64,000 bases of DNA from Mauremys mutica (taxonomy: Eukaryota; Chordata; Testudines; Geoemydidae): the NCBI RefSeq assembly GCF_020497125.1, contig NC_059077.1:26611340-26675339 (forward strand). The letters run 5' to 3'. The notes beneath the pieces are model-generated. The model did not search any database. It saw only the letters and a program-made list of their open reading frames with translations, and had not been told where the DNA came from. The position numbers were made by a program, and so were the translations under genes. Numbering within the stretch: position 1 is the stretch's first letter; each line of letters begins with the position of its first letter. Positions 35,600 to 48,548 of this stretch are shown one piece after another.

Positions 35600-37119
35600 C
35601 AGAGGTGAGGCTATGGCAAAGAAGCCAGAGGAAGCTGGAAAGAGGAGTTGGTAAAGCTCAATTCATACTGATAGAAGGCCTGTAAATATAATCTTAATCA
35701 ATTTTATTTAGTTATATTTCTGCACACTATTGCATTTCCAAAGAAGGAAAGGGGAGCTGAAAGAAGTATTGTATTTGTGAGAGTCAGAGCCCTAGTGGTA
35801 GAAATGCTTTGACAGTGCAAAGCATTGTATTTAAAGTGAATTAGGACTTCTGAAAAAGTTTTACTTTGTGTTTTTATTTTGGTTAAGGGACACTGTTCCT
35901 TTAAGAAAAGAGTGGGGACACATGATTGTAAAGTTTTGCTGCTGTAGAATCAGTGCAGTGAGATCCAAAAGGTCAGAATTCAATTTAATAAATATTTATA
36001 TAAAGAAAACAAGCCTTATTCTGAAAGGTGTAACACAGTGAATATGCATCCTCTATAGGGCTCAGGCTACAGGAAAGTAGCCAGTGTGGTCTGATTATTA
36101 CTGCCCTGATTGGATACCCACCTTCTGTGAAAAGCATACACATTAAAATATAACTATTCAAAAAAGGTCAGCTGTCTAGGTTTAGTGAGAAGGGCTATAC
36201 TAGCTTTAGAAGTGCTTCGTTTTGAGTAGTTCTCTTTTTGATTTTGCCGAGGTGCTGAGTTTGATTCCCGCTTGTTGTTAGAAGCCTTTTTTGGTCTGGT
36301 ATTGAAATATTTTTGATAATTGCCAATCTCAAGTGTTCAGGGTCACTTATTAAACAAACAAACCCAAACCTTAAAGTACTAATCAAAGACACTGCATTAC
36401 TGCTATAGTAACATATCATGTTTCAGGCCATTACCAATGACTACTGTCGTATTTCTTTTTACACAACACATATCTTCTGGTGTGGCGATATGAAAATTCT
36501 TCATGTAGTTTCTTTTAAATAAAACGTTGCAGCACTCAATCTTTAACAGAAGTCCATATGACTTGAGAAATATCACTTAAAAAAATCTAAACAGCATCAG
36601 CAACAGGAATGGTTTATGGGTATTAATATAAGTCATTAGGGAGGCCAACCCATTACAAAGAAAAGACTGATCTATGGGCAGAATGAAAGGACAGGGAATG
36701 GCATGGCAATAGTAATTCAGATGGTACAATATGTTCCTGCAACATTGTCACGCAATCTGGAGCCTTTAATAAAAGGCCACACGATCACAAGGCTTCCTGT
36801 TGACATAACCATTTAATTCAACTGAGAATAGCCATTACTTAGGGTACAGAAATACAGTAGGAACCACTTGTGCTATATACACTGTTGACAAATAGGATGG
36901 TCACACAAAGCTGGCTTCACACTATTTATTATGCTTCTCTAGGCTAGGGGATAAGCCATGGCAGACATGTGTCTAAGACTCCATACTTTGCAGCATGAAA
37001 TAAAAAATAAGCACAGAAGTCTTTCCTTTCCGGTCCTTCAGGCTGAGTCCCTGCAAAAGCTCCTTACAATAAACTTTGCAGTTTAACGAAAGGTATTGTG
37101 TGGATCAGCCCTGTGTGAC
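35600..37119. other. No gene recognised
   Basis: AT-rich DNA without a supportable gene or bounded repeat. Confidence 0.45.
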
Positions 37120-37212
37120 TAGGGTGATCAGATAGCAAGTGTGAAAAATCAGGACACTTGTTTTTTTCAGGTGTAGGTGGGGTTATAGTTGTGCATATAA
37201 GGCAAAGCCCCT
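37120..37212 (+). repeat. Truncated TAGGGTGACCAGAT-type MITE
   Basis: Starts TAGGGTGATCAGATAGCAAG and continues with AAAAATCAGGACAC and TATAAGGCAAAGCCCC, the order of a common reptile MITE with TA-type ends. The far end is missing. Confidence 0.6.
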
Positions 37213-37264
37213 ATGTGTGACACAGAGACCCATTGGTGGTTCACTACTCTGTGTCAGCAACTCC

Positions 37265-38300
37265 TGTCAGGCCCGACAAATTCACTAAACCTAACATATT
37301 GCTACCATAGTATTGCTCTATAAAGAATACCATATAAGGTATCCCATAAAAGTTTGTCATACTGGTGGTCATAAGCATGGTGAGATGTACGTGCAGGTGT
37401 CATGCAAGAAGTTGTAGGCATGTACTAACATGTTGAAACTATGTAGCCAGGCAGGATGGTTTAAACACGTTTTTCCCAGACAAAAGAGTGTTGACTTATC
37501 TGTCTGCCTAGATCACTAATGTAAAGTAAGCAAGATAAGCTAAATAGAGTGCGAATTCATTTGCATGTGAAGCCACCAGGAAAAACTAATTAACAAGAGG
37601 CTGAGAAATGCAACATGGCGCCAGCACTCTAGAGGACAAAGTGAGAATACATTTCAAAGATTTACTGGGCTGTAAGAAGGAGGAAAAGACATGTTGTTGT
37701 CAGTCAATAAGGGAGCAAAAAAGACAGTGCTCTTTGTATCCAGGAAAGCTGGATCCTAGCGCTGGAGGCTGGTGATGCTGAGAGGTTGCAGGAGGTGAGA
37801 TGCTTATTTGAAACAAAGATTTTAGCCTGCTAAAATTATGTTTAGTCTGTTAGAAGTCTGTTATACTTTTGTTTTATTTGTAACAATTTCTGTTTCCATT
37901 ATCTTTGCTCAACATCACTTTAATCTGTCTTTGTTAATAAACTTCTTTGTTTTATCATAAGCAGATCTCCGTGTTGTAATTTTACGCAAAGTGTGAATTC
38001 TTATTTGACTCAAACAAGCTGCAGTCTACACTGTCTCTTTGGAGATAGCGAACTCTGTAATTTCTGTGGGGGTCCAGTGACAGGGGCTAGATTATCCTTC
38101 CAGGGGGTTCAGGACTTGGGTCACACAAAGTGTTACCTGCAAGGCAAAGTAAAGGCTGGCAAAGCTTTGGAGGAGATTGTTTGTTTGGGTGGCTAATTGA
38201 CTGTGAGTGTCATGGAACGAACACCCAGTCTCTCATTTGCTAAGGCACAGGCTAACAAGGGGCCTCATAGTTCTGAGAATGTCATATCCGACATGGTAAC
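37265..38300 (+). repeat. Probable solo LTR or ERV-derived segment
   Basis: A TGTCAGG start, an ATTTGCAT octamer at 37558, AATAAA at 37936-37941 followed by T-rich sequence, and a CA-rich end somewhere near 38.2-38.3 kb are LTR features. No coding frame is present. The right end and any target duplication could not be fixed. Confidence 0.45.
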
Positions 38301-38697
38301 ACAATCATTCCATCAGCACACACACTCACATGCATCCCCTAGCTGGCACACTACACTCATCTGTACACTCTAAGGGTGCTTGATGGCTGTAAGGCCTTCA
38401 TCTGGAAATCTCTAGGACTTTTAATTCTCCATTAAACCCTGGCTTCAGTTACTATAAATTGTCCCAGGCGGTTTTCGCTTAGAATTGGGATGGAGAAAAG
38501 AAAATGTCAAAAGTGAGCAAATGTAGTTAATAAATGAAGCAGTTTGGTGGGCAAGAAGCAATAAAAATTGGGCCTGAAGCAGCATTGATCTGCTTTTTTT
38601 TCAAAACTCAACTTGTAATAAAAGTGTCTAAAATACAAAGTGAAGGTGGAAGCCCCTTGGAATAAAAGCCCAGGAATAATAACCGTTCACTCTAACT

Positions 38698-39691
38698 CAG
38701 GCCTGCACAACTCATAAAGCGGCAAGGGCCATATTACTCCAAAGAGAACAGCTGAGGGCTGAACCCCCCCGGCCCTGCCGAACCCCCCCAGCACCGCCAA
38801 GACCCCCCAAACACAACACCCCCACCAAGCGCTGCCCAGCCCCCCTGAAATACTTGCCCCCCCAGCACCGCCCGCCCCGCGGAAACAAACCCTCCTTCCC
38901 CAGCGCTGCCCCACAGAAACAACAGTATTGAACCTTGGTAATATGTTATAGCGGGCGCCTAAGGTAGTATAATTAAGGTAAAAGAAAAATGTCTTTTTGC
39001 TAGAAGTAGAATAAGATCTTCCCCCAACTTTGTAAACAATTGCCCTGTTGAATGAATGAGGTGTGACTGAGGAAGGTGTGGAAGGCAGCACCTCCAGATA
39101 GCTGCAACCCTTGGAGAGGGGATGGGAGCCAGACCAGATCAGTAGAACAGGTCAGCCACCAACTCGTAGCTCGTCTCCTCAGCCCCCCACCTCCTGGCTC
39201 GCCTACTCACCCCCTGCCATTGCCCGCCCACTCACCTCCTCAGCCCTCCACCTCCTGGCTCGCCTACTCACCCCCTGCCATTGCCCGCCCACTCACCTCC
39301 TCAGCCCCCCACCTCCTGGCTCGCCTACTCACCCCCTGCCATTGCCCGCCCACTCACCTCCTCAGCCCCCCACCTCCTGGCTCGCCTACTCACCCCCTGC
39401 CATTGCCTGCCCACTCACCTCCTCAGCCTCCCACCTCTCCCCGGCTCACCTACTCACCCCCCGCCACTGCCTGCCCGTTCGCCTCCTCAGCCCCACCCTC
39501 CCCCACCGTCGGCTCAACTGGCCCCCGCCACTGCCCGCCTGCTCACCTCCTCACCCCCAGCCACTGCCTGCCCACCTGCCTCTTCAGCCCCCCCTCCCTC
39601 ACCCACTGCTTGCCTACTCACCCCCTGTGGGCCGCACAGTGAGCCCACGTGGGCTGTATGTGGCCCCTGGGCCGCATGTTGTGCAGGCCTG
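38698..39691. mobile_element. hAT-type non-autonomous element, 994 bp
   Basis: Ends CAGGCCTGCACAAC and, inverted, CAGGCCTGCACAACAT are nearly identical. A perfect 8-bp duplication CTCTAACT flanks it (38690-38697 and 39692-39699). It contains C-rich text at 38766-38920, an unrelated AT-rich insert at about 38930-39165 and a 61-bp minisatellite at 39175-39480. It encodes no transposase. Confidence 0.88.
39175..39480. repeat. 61-bp minisatellite inside the hAT element
   Basis: The block CAGCCCCCCACCTCCTGG recurs at about 39180, 39241, 39302, 39363 and 39424, 61 bp apart. The first four units are nearly identical and later ones (to about 39610) decay. All three frames are open on the plus strand because 61 is not a multiple of three and the unit lacks stops; the resulting Pro/Leu/Ala/Ser-rich products are not genes. 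Confidence 0.95.
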
Positions 39692-39835
39692 CTCTAACTC
39701 ATTCTTTTAATGGTAAGATCACTTTAATGAACACTGCAGAGAATTCTTTTGCAGAATCAGGCTTCCAAAGAATTGGATTGGGGTGAGTCAACTATATATA
39801 GTATAGTAGTGCAAAACTAGGAACTTTTCTTTAGA

Positions 39836-40010
39836 ATCACAGACAATACAGACAGGGAGGCCTCTTAAGTCATCCAGTCCATGCCCCTATCAGCACAATG
39901 CCATTTTACGGTAAACTATTGAATGCTCTGTCCAGTCTAGATTGAAATCTCCGAAGGCCAGAGAGACTATTCACCCCAGAGAATTTTTCCTGTGTGACCT
40001 CTTCCAAGGA
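39836..40010 (-). mobile_element. CR1 LINE fragment (antisense)
   Basis: The text AGAATCACAGACAATACAGA ... CATCCAGTCCATGCCC ... GAATTTTTCCTGTGTGACC matches the inverted CR1 3' region in order, but is diverged. Confidence 0.5.
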
Positions 40011-40429
40011 AAGTCCATTAACTGAATTGTGCTAACAAACAAATGAAAAGGTCCTTTTTAAATGGGCACAACAGAGAAGTGACACTTCAAAAGTAATTCC
40101 ATTTAAGACTGCAAAAAATGTTAATAAAGGTGCTCAAGGAACAGGTCCAGTTCTTGTATGTGCCACTCTGCCTGAAATAACCTAAATACCTATCCTACTG
40201 GTATGTATCTGATATCAAGCTTTATTGCAGGGCTTCACAAATTGAGATTTATTGACCAGGGTTGTCCCGGGACCACATACTGAACTGGCTAATCACACTG
40301 TACTAGGCTTTTCCCTTGCTTCCATTTGCTATAATTGAATTAAATGTTACTTCTCCATGTGAGTAATTGCTGTAGTTGCGAAAAAATATCTGGAAACTGA
40401 GCTGAGACAAATTCAAATTAGAAATCAAG

Positions 40430-40630
40430 TACACATTTGTTAACAGTGAGAGTGATTAACCTTTGGAACAAACTACCAGGGAAAAGGTGGATTCTCCATC
40501 TCTTGATGTCTTCAGATCAAGACTATGTCTTTCTGGAAGTTATGTTTTAGCCAAATAATTATTTGGACTCAGTACAGGGGTAACTGGATGAGAAATGTAA
40601 TGACTTGTGATTATATATGAGACATATATC
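40430..40630 (+). mobile_element. CR1 LINE 3' fragment (sense)
   Basis: Blocks GGATTCTCCATCTCTTGATG, TCAAGACTATGTCTTTCTGG and TACAGGGGTAACTGGATGA are in the order of the CR1 3' region in sense orientation. Confidence 0.65.
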
Positions 40631-41877
40631 AGAAACTCTCAGTAATCATTGTGTTAACTCAATATTTGAGGAAGGCAAAAAAATGCAATGAAACTATCAA
40701 ACAATAAGCACCTTTTAGAACTGTCCAAATGCTCTTCTGCTAATAGTATTCTTTCTACGGTCATTGCTTTATCTCTTTAAGACTTTGTCTTTCTGGTCTC
40801 TGACACAGTTCTGATTAAACTAGAAACATTTTGTGTGAGTCTTCTCCAGTGTGGTTCTGACATTCATTACCTTCAGTCTTCATGATTATTTTCAAAGTGT
40901 TTTCTTTCATGTCTGTGGTTATACATACTTTAATGGTGTTCATTTAGACTCTTTCATCCCACTCTCCTCTGTTCAAATCAGCCATGTACATTGCAATGAG
41001 ATTGTTTCCCATCATACTCTTCATAAAATGATGAGCAGCCTCTAATGAATTTGCAAATGAAAATCTTTGTTGATGGCATGGACCTTTTCCCCCAGTGTTC
41101 TGATAGCATAGTTAGAAGAGGCTGGTGTGTGAAAGCTGTTAACCCTGATATTCTGGTCAGTATTATCTTCTAATTCTTTCAAAATGTGCAACGACGTCTC
41201 AATCCTCTATAAGGAGAATTGTCTTCAAAAGAAAGTGCTCCCCTACTACCACACTCCTGTGTTGGCAGTGAATCTGAGCCTAAGTGTGGGTGTGTGGCTC
41301 TTGAACGTTCACACGGGTGCTTACAAATGAGACCTCATACAAAAAATATATTGGAGCATCATATGAAGGTGATGACTATAAATAAGTGAAGGAGACCACC
41401 TCTTCAGGGACCTGGAAAATAAGGAGAAAAAAATAAGCTAAAATGTCAATTTTCTTTTTCTGCATGTAATACCAATGTTGTAAATGTTTGTTTTAATTTT
41501 CTTTTTAGTATTCTGATGCTCACTCAGTAGTTGCACAGCTTTGCATACTGCAAAGATGGAGTCTGGAAAACCCCCCTAGCACTTTGCATTCTCAAAGTGC
41601 AGTTAAGATCAGAAAAGTTACTTGAAGTACTTGCTTTTATGCCTATAAGAATATGTACTGGCACATGCATGTTGGCATGTGTATCTGAGAGGACATGGGA
41701 GATTTCAGCCATGTATATATGGAAGAGCATTTGAAAGTTTGAGTAAGTGTGTGCATTGGAGAGCAGGTGCATATAGGTGAATGAGAACAGGTATCTATCT
41801 GCCTGTTATAAGTGCACAAAAATCTTCTTCCTCTCTGTAGCTCAGTGACTATCACAAAGGGATGGGATGGGATGGCT
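40631..41877. other. No gene recognised
   Basis: No convincing ORF, RNA gene or bounded repeat. Confidence 0.45.
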
Positions 41878-41885
41878 TTAGTACC

Positions 41886-42146
41886 CAGGGGCGGCTCCAG
41901 GCACCAGCATGCCAAGCGCGTGCCTGGGGTGGAAAGCCATGGGGGGCGCTCTGCTGGTCGCTGCGAGGGCGGCAGGCAGGTTGCCTTCTGCGGCATGCCT
42001 GCAGAGAGTCCCCTGGTCCCGTGGCTTTGGTGGACCTTCCGCAGGCTGCTGCCGAATTCGTGGGACTGGGGACCTCCCGCAGGCAAGCCGCCGAAGGCAG
42101 CCTGCCTGCTGTGATTGGGGCGGCAAAATACCTAGAGCCGTCCCTG
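41886..42146. mobile_element. hAT-type MITE, 261 bp, complete
   Basis: Ends CAGGGGCGGCTCCAGGCA and, inverted, CAGGGACGGCTCTAGG; a perfect 8-bp duplication TTAGTACC (41878-41885 and 42147-42154). The GC-rich body gives overlapping ORFs up to 147 codons on both strands, which are not genes. A truncated copy lies at 7594-7850. Confidence 0.92.
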
Positions 42147-42154
42147 TTAGTACC

Positions 42155-44692
42155 AAGTAATTGTGAAGGGAGAAGGGGAAAGAGACTCCACATCATGAAG
42201 GCTGTGGATGATGTTCTATTTCATGGTATTGCTTAATCTTTTGCTCTCCAGTTTCTACTGGCAAGACTTCCTCTCCTGCCAGTAACAGTGTGGTCTAATG
42301 ATACAAATCTGTGTAATTCACAAAAGCATTTGCAATGCCTTACCACAGTGTGTGTGTGTGTGTGGTGGGGGGGATCGGTATGCCTTGTGGGAAGTCTGTG
42401 TGTGAGGGGAAGATTTAGATATAAAATCTCAGCCCAAATGTAACACCATTTTCTCTAACTAGTAGACCACACATTGTCACAACCACAAGACCACACAGAT
42501 CCTTGTGCAATAAGTAATTTGACTCTTAAGTTCCAGGGCCCATTGGTAAAACAGCTCCAGTTTCTTTTAGTAACTTATTCAGAGGCATCTCACATTTGGA
42601 GCAAAATCCTGGCAATAGTAGATACTGATTCAATTTTAAATATTTGCCACACTAATCTAAAACCACTAAATGTATCTTTCATGTCACTCTGTGTGTGCAT
42701 ATGTGCACATTGCTCATGAGGATCTCAGTCAGTTTATAGAATATTCCCCAACTCTTACAGCACTTATTGGTTGTATTTGTTCTCAAGCCACTTTATTGTC
42801 CCTTTGCAATTACTGTAAGATAGCATGACCACAATAAAACAGGATTTGATGTACTGGGTCACACCATAGTTCCAACAAGTCTGAGACCCAGCTATCAGAA
42901 GTGGCTTATGATATGCTTCAGAGGAAAGCAAGCTGATCCTCGCTATGGATCTGGTCCATTGTACAGTGCTGTAAATAGTTAAGGTGTGTAGAAGGTGAAT
43001 TCCTTCCTGTTTCCTGTGGTGATCAGCTCATTCCCTGAAGCACGATAGTAGGATATACTCCCTAAATAAGGGTTACCTTTTGCAAGCAATATACAAATAC
43101 ACTTGGAGCATTTGGAAGGTGAGCAATAGAACTGGTCTAACAACAGGGATGGCAAAAGGGGAATTTAATATTTTCTTTCCTTTTTTCTCATTGAAATTTA
43201 GAATTTTGATGAAAAATTGTTAAGAGCTGAAGATTGTAAGTCTCAGATACTAAAACTCAGGATGTGAAAAAACAAAACATCTCAACCTTGGTCACTCTTA
43301 CTCATCTTGTAAACAATTTAAATGTACCCAACTGATGAAGGGCAGTCAAATGCCTCTCTGCTTCCTGGCTCCACCACATCTGCAGGTGCAGCACGCAAAA
43401 TGGTTAGGTCTGTTCTTAATGCGTAGCGTCCTTTTTTTAAATTTTAATCTTTACTGGTTAAAATATATTCTGCTCGTGTGGTTTTTTTTTTAAATAGAGC
43501 TCAGATTTATAATTACGTGCAACAAAGAATGAGGAGAACTTCTGCATTTTTAAAACCTGCCAAAGTATCAGGGTATTACAAATAGAGAAAACTAATTAGC
43601 CTGAGAAGAAGAGCTCTGGCAGACATTTCCTAATGTGAGGGCAGAGATTTACTTTGCTTTCATTTTTCAGTTTTATCCTTTGCTGCCTTTATTTCATTTA
43701 AAAGAAACAGGCAGACTCTTGGGGCTATTTTTTCAGATGCAGCTGTCCAGTTTTGCCATATTACCCATTAGTTTGAATGACATTGAACAGAAGGTAGAAC
43801 AAATGGATAAATACTTCAGAATGTAAAACACGATTAATCTAAGCATAGACTGAGACGGGGTGGCGGGGGGATGGAATAACCTGAAGGGAAGAAAGAAGTA
43901 GGCTTTGCACTTATTCAAATTATATTTCAGATTTTTAATGAATGAGTGGGGAAGGAGATGGTAATAGACTCAAAATTAGGCCTGTGTACTACAAATTGCA
44001 GTGTGCTAGTGACTAGCAATTATGGATTTTTATCTAAAATATTTCTACCATCTTTATTATCCCTTTGTACAGTGCTGAGCTGTAGACTTGTATGTCAGAC
44101 GTTGCAAAGTGAGGACACAGTTGAAGTGAGAATACTCTTGATCCTGCTGTTGAAAAAGTTTGTTAGAGACAGAGTTGGTCCAGGAAATGCACACTTTTAA
44201 GTCTTTCATTCTTAAAACACCATATCAAAATCCTGTTTGCAAGGAGGAGCCCGTCAGCCCCTGGGAGTGATTGTGAAATGGACTGTTGGCAATTGGACAT
44301 AGTTGATTAGTACGCACGCCTACTTGTGTGAAGGGAAAGGTTTTTTTCTATCTTTTTTCCCCTCTCCTGCTGAACAGCTAACTCTTCTGCACTTTCCTTC
44401 TCCTGCCATGTCCTTTCCCCTTATGAAATTATGCTAATACCCCCTCATACATGGAACACCTGCTGGCAGTTGCAGCAGCCCCAAGAGAAATACTGATTCA
44501 CAGAGCTTGATCATGGCTGGAATGCAAATCTTGAGGTGTGCCCAACTTCGTGACTATTGCAGATGTATTCTTTTAAAGTTCAGACTGCAGCTTTCCTGAG
44601 CAAGTGGACTCCGGGGTATTAAGGCCAAGATTTTTTTAAACAGAAGCCTACTCTTAAAATCCTGAATTCATATTTAGAGCCTTAAATAAGAG
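42155..44692. other. No gene recognised (possible old LINE at 42.87-43.08 kb)
   Basis: A TG dinucleotide run occurs at 42350-42364. The segment 42868-43075 (CAGAAGTGGC, GCTTCAGAGGAAAGC, GGTGATCAGCTCATTCCCTG) resembles old CR1/L3 3' text but is too diverged to bound. Nothing else is supportable. Confidence 0.4.
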
Positions 44693-44845
44693 GCCTGATT
44701 TTCAAAAGTGATAAGCACCCAGTTTGTCCCAATGAATTAATAGCGATATCATCATTTCTGGAAATTAGGCCACTTATTTAGCTGCCTAATTATGGATTGA
44801 GGAGCCTAACTTCAGCCACCTGTTTCTGAAAATCTTGACCCTGGA
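44693..44845. repeat. Old palindromic MITE-like repeat
   Basis: Starts CCTGATTTTCAAAAGTGATAAGCACC and ends TTTCTGAAAATCTTGACCCT; same family as 17046-17160. Confidence 0.55.
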
Positions 44846-44974
44846 CATTCTATTCTATACAGGCTCTTGTACTGCGCTCATCACCACAGTATCTGAGTGC
44901 CTTGCACTAGTGCATTAAGCAATGTGACTACACATCTGTCATCACACCACATCTGTGGTGTTTCTCTCATCCTC

Positions 44975-45297
44975 TGTTGGACCACAGAACAGGAACGGAG
45001 TCTGACAGCCAAAATGCGATTGTAAGCAGAGCTCTCCTTTATTCTATCCCAGCATGCTTTTATACATAGTTTCATTCAGCAATCAGGTAATGATCAATTG
45101 GTTAATTAAGGTAACAGAAACAACTGTAACTAGTTGGGATAATTAACATCCGACACACCTGTCTAGCTCCTTCTCCTAATTACAGTTAATTAACTAATGA
45201 AAACAAACCCAGAGCCAGGTCTTTACACACAGATCCAGCATAATTAATTTATCTCAGAAGCAAAACAACCTCAGTGTTTCTCATTACTTATCCCACA
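44975..45297 (-). repeat. 3' LTR of the ERV (323 bp)
   Basis: Starts TGTGGGATAAG on the minus strand (45297) and ends at 44975 with CA. A TATAAAA box lies at 45064-45058 and AATAAA at 45043-45038, only about 15 bp downstream, so the poly(A) signal is probably in U3 with a short R, as in betaretroviruses. The bases 45196-45297 recur at 50371-50472. Confidence 0.88.
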
Positions 45298-45309
45298 TCT
45301 CCCCCCTTT
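45298..45309 (-). other. ERV polypurine tract
   Basis: On the minus strand AAAGGGGGGAGA lies immediately before the 3' LTR start TGTGGG, the normal place for plus-strand priming. Confidence 0.85.
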
Positions 45310-45766
45310 ATTCAAAATCAAAAAGAAAAAAGAGAGAGGAAACATTCCCAACTCATAATAACATAACGCTATAACCTATCACACAAAAAAAAAATAAGGA
45401 TTAATAAAATCAACCTGTATGACCATACAATCCTTGGCATAATTCCAAAAAACATCAAACGAACAAAACAAAGACACAATAAACAGAAGATGAGAAAAAT
45501 TCTGCAAACCCCCCCCCCCCTATTTTTTTTTTTTTTTTTTTTTTGGATTGTATCCCTCAGCTGTCAGGTGATCAAGCTGACACTGAGGGTGGGGGGTCTT
45601 TAAGAAAGACACATCAAACCACATGACAACACGACAACGATTCTGGCCAGAAAACAGACAACACAAAACATAACAGAGAACACAAAACATCATGGTACAC
45701 TAAATACCTATATAGCCACACAAATTTTCTTTCAGACACAAATATCATTCCAAGCGAGTAACTGAT
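45310..45766 (-). other. ERV region between pol and LTR: env missing
   Basis: Only about 460 bp separate the pol stop from the polypurine tract. There is no envelope coding text. On the plus strand it holds a C12 run (45509-45520) followed by a T22 run (45523-45544). Confidence 0.75.
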
Positions 45767-47524
45767 TCACGGAGGATCAGACTGAAAAAGTCCTGGCAAA
45801 GCTAACAAACAGCTCTCCTCCGGGGGCTCTGGTTCCGCGACGTCTGAGCGCGTCTCGTGAGGCTCCTCCGCATCTGCCTGCCGTCGCTCCGGAGGACGCA
45901 GCCAAGGCCGGACCCACTTCGCTGGTATCCACCTGGGACCTGCATCAGTGGCAACACACGCATAACCCCTGCCCCATGTTAGCAAGTCAACTGGTCCTTT
46001 CCATATTTGCTGCTGATAATCAAACCACTTGACCAAGGGTCGGGGGGCCATACCCTGCTCTTCCCCAGTCATCCCGCTGATATGTTTAATTGCAGGGGGC
46101 ACCTGGTTGTTTTTACCAACATGTAACCAGTTAAGTACATAAAGAGCTTTCAGTAAGCGAGCGGCAGGCGTCTTGTCCAAAGCGTCTGCCCGTTCACTAC
46201 GAATCCCCCCTTTTTGTCTTAAGAGGAGCGCCTTCAAAGAGGCGTGAGCACGCTCAATAATAGCTTGCCCAGTAGAATTGCCAGGTACACCCGTAGAATG
46301 CTGCACACCCCAGTGGGAAAGAAACTGGGCAGTGCGATGAGAAACATAACCCCCGCCATTATCAGTCTTAATGAGGGCAGGAACCCCCATCACGGCAAAG
46401 CATGCTTGCCAATGCTTAATCACATCACGAGAGCTAGTAGAGGCCATAGCTGTCGCCCAAGTAAAGCCAGAAAAGGTATCAATGGTAACATGAATATTGC
46501 GCAAGGTGCCGAACTCAGCAAACGTGGTAACATCAGACTGCCAAACTTGAAGTGACAATAGGCCACGGGGATTAACACCAGATACAAGGGGCAATACATG
46601 CTGTTGACAATCAGGGCAGGAGGCCACGATAGCACGAGCGTCAGTAACAGAAATTGCAAACTGACGTGCTAAAGCACGGGCAGACTGATGAAAAAATTCA
46701 TGGGAAATCCGTGCCTGGGCAAATGAATTCGGAACATGGGCAACGCCAACTAACTGATCAATCAGCGCATTGCCCTCGGCAAGACCATCTTGTAATCCAG
46801 AGTGGCTCCTAATATGCATAACAAAATAAGGGCACCGTCGAGCATTTAAGAGATGCCATAACTGAAGAAGAGCAGTCCATAAAACAGAATTCGTAACACG
46901 GCCCAACAGGGAGCGTTCTAAACGCTGAAGCACACCTACAGCATACAGAGAGTCACTGACAATATTCAAAGGGGTATCGGGCCATTTTTCAAAAGTGCGA
47001 ACAATAGCACGAAGCTCTAGAACCTGCAGGGAGCCTTCAGCAAGAACAAACTCGTGATGCCAATGGCCGTCAATAATCCAAAGAAGTCCTGCACGCTGGG
47101 CACTGCCGCTGGCATCGGTGAAAACGGTGAGACCAGCAACTGGACTAGATCGCAACATTAGGGCTTTTTCCAGAGGAAGTGTGGTAGCAAAAATTCGGTG
47201 TGAGGGAAAATGGCTACTAAAGTAACCGGCGTAATCCATGGTGGCAAGTACAAAAGAAAGGTGAGTAGCAAGCAACTGAGTCACAGTAACATCATCAAAG
47301 GGCAAATAAATGGTATGAGGGTCAATACCTGCAATGGCCAGCAAACGGCATCGGGCCATAGAAATGAGGTGAGCAATCGCATCAAGCCGCGTAGTCACAG
47401 TTGTGGTATAGTGCGAAGGTGGAAAAAGCCATTCAATGCCCACCAGTGGATCGGAAAGGGCCTCATGCCATTGAAAAAGTAAAGCTTCCAAAGAGGCATC
47501 TTTGGAAAAAATTGCCAAAAAAAA
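45767..47524 (-). pseudogene. ERV pol: RT connection, RNase H and integrase
   Basis: This frame is open for 636 codons from 47677, but only the part after about 47524 is true pol; upstream text is a shadow of the RT frame. In the numbering of that frame, RNase H residues D188 (FTDASG), E221, D242 (VSDSLY) and D307 (LIDQLV) are present. Integrase follows: zinc-binding H326, H330, C354, C357; catalytic D382, D439 and E475 with the usual 35-residue spacing; and a C-terminal GPVDLLTWGRG block typical of betaretroviral integrases. All catalytic residues are kept. The frame is separated from RT by a 1-bp indel in a homopolymer. Confidence 0.88.
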
Positions 47525-48548
47525 TGGGCAAGTCCGGATAAATACGCCCCGAATAACGTGTTGCAAGTTTATCTGCAATATTTCGTAAGGCAACCTGGTG
47601 CTGATTCTGCAGAGAGCGAGGTTCATCCGGAGCACGTCCACCTTGAAGCAGTTGAACCAAGGGTGCAAGATCCTCATTAGTTATACCACAAAGACCGCGA
47701 ACCCACTGCAAATCGCCCACCAAGCGCTGAACGTCATGTAAATTATGAATGTCCATCCGAAAGGTCAAATTCTGCGGGCGTACAATTGAATCCGTAATTT
47801 CCATACCAAGATACCGATATGGGGCTTGCCGCTGAAGTTTTTCTGGAGCAATTACCAGCCCAGCCTTTCGCAAAACTGAGTCAATTTCAGCAATCGCCGC
47901 ATCCACAGCAAAATGGGCGCCAGTAAACAAAAGATCATCCATATAATGATAAATAATCCAATCAGGGTGCACCAATCGCAGGGGTGCTATAGCCCAAGCA
48001 ACATAAGATTGACAAATGGTAGGAGAATTTTTCATACCTTGTGGTAGAACAGTCCATTGATACCGCCGGGCAGGTGCAGCCTTATTTATAGAAGGCACAG
48101 AAAAGGCAAATTTCTCGCGGTCCGCGGGATGCAAGGCAATGGTAAAAAAGCAGTCCTTTAAATCAACAACAAGCAGAGGCCATCCATGAGGAAGCATAGT
48201 AGGTGTGGGCAGCCCAGGCTGGAGGGCACCCATATCCTTCATAACAGCATTGACAGCGCGTAGATCTTGTAACAAACGCCAATGCCCAGACTTTTTGGGA
48301 ATGGTAAAAATAGGGGTATTCCAAGGGCTAACAGAAGGTTCAAGGTGGCCCATAGCCAATTGTTCCTGCACAAGTTCATGCACCTGGGCGAGCTTATCTT
48401 TAGGCAGCGGCCACTGAGCGACCCAGACCGGCGTGGTGGTTGTCCATTCCAGCTGTAGGATCGGTCGCCCCTCAGTGGCCGCTAAGCAAAAGGTGAATTT
48501 TGCAACACAATGCCCCACTGACTTAAACAGTCCCGACCTAAAAGCCAT
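47517..48548 (-). pseudogene. ERV pol: reverse transcriptase
   Basis: The minus-strand frame is open from 48548 and shows RT motifs in order: WNTPIFTIPKKSGHWRLLQDLRAVN (residues 76-100), D129 in VVDLKDCFF, LPQGMKNSP at 168-176 and YMDD at 202-205 (plus-strand 47934-47945). It leaves the true frame in an A8 run (T8 on the coding strand) at 47517-47524, after which RNase H continues in the next frame. It begins inside the end of the protease frame, as expected if pol is reached by a second -1 frameshift; I found no canonical slippery heptamer in the short overlap. Confidence 0.88.

Noticed and set aside
39076..39710. Three overlapping plus-strand ORFs of 138-199 codons
   Set aside because: They are the three frames of a C-rich 61-bp tandem repeat without stop codons; the products are low-complexity Pro/Leu/Ala/Ser.
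41643..42236. ORFs of 81-147 codons on both strands
   Set aside because: All are produced by the GC-rich 261-bp MITE and its flanks.
46244..46555. 103-codon plus-strand ORF
   Set aside because: Antisense shadow of the ERV integrase.
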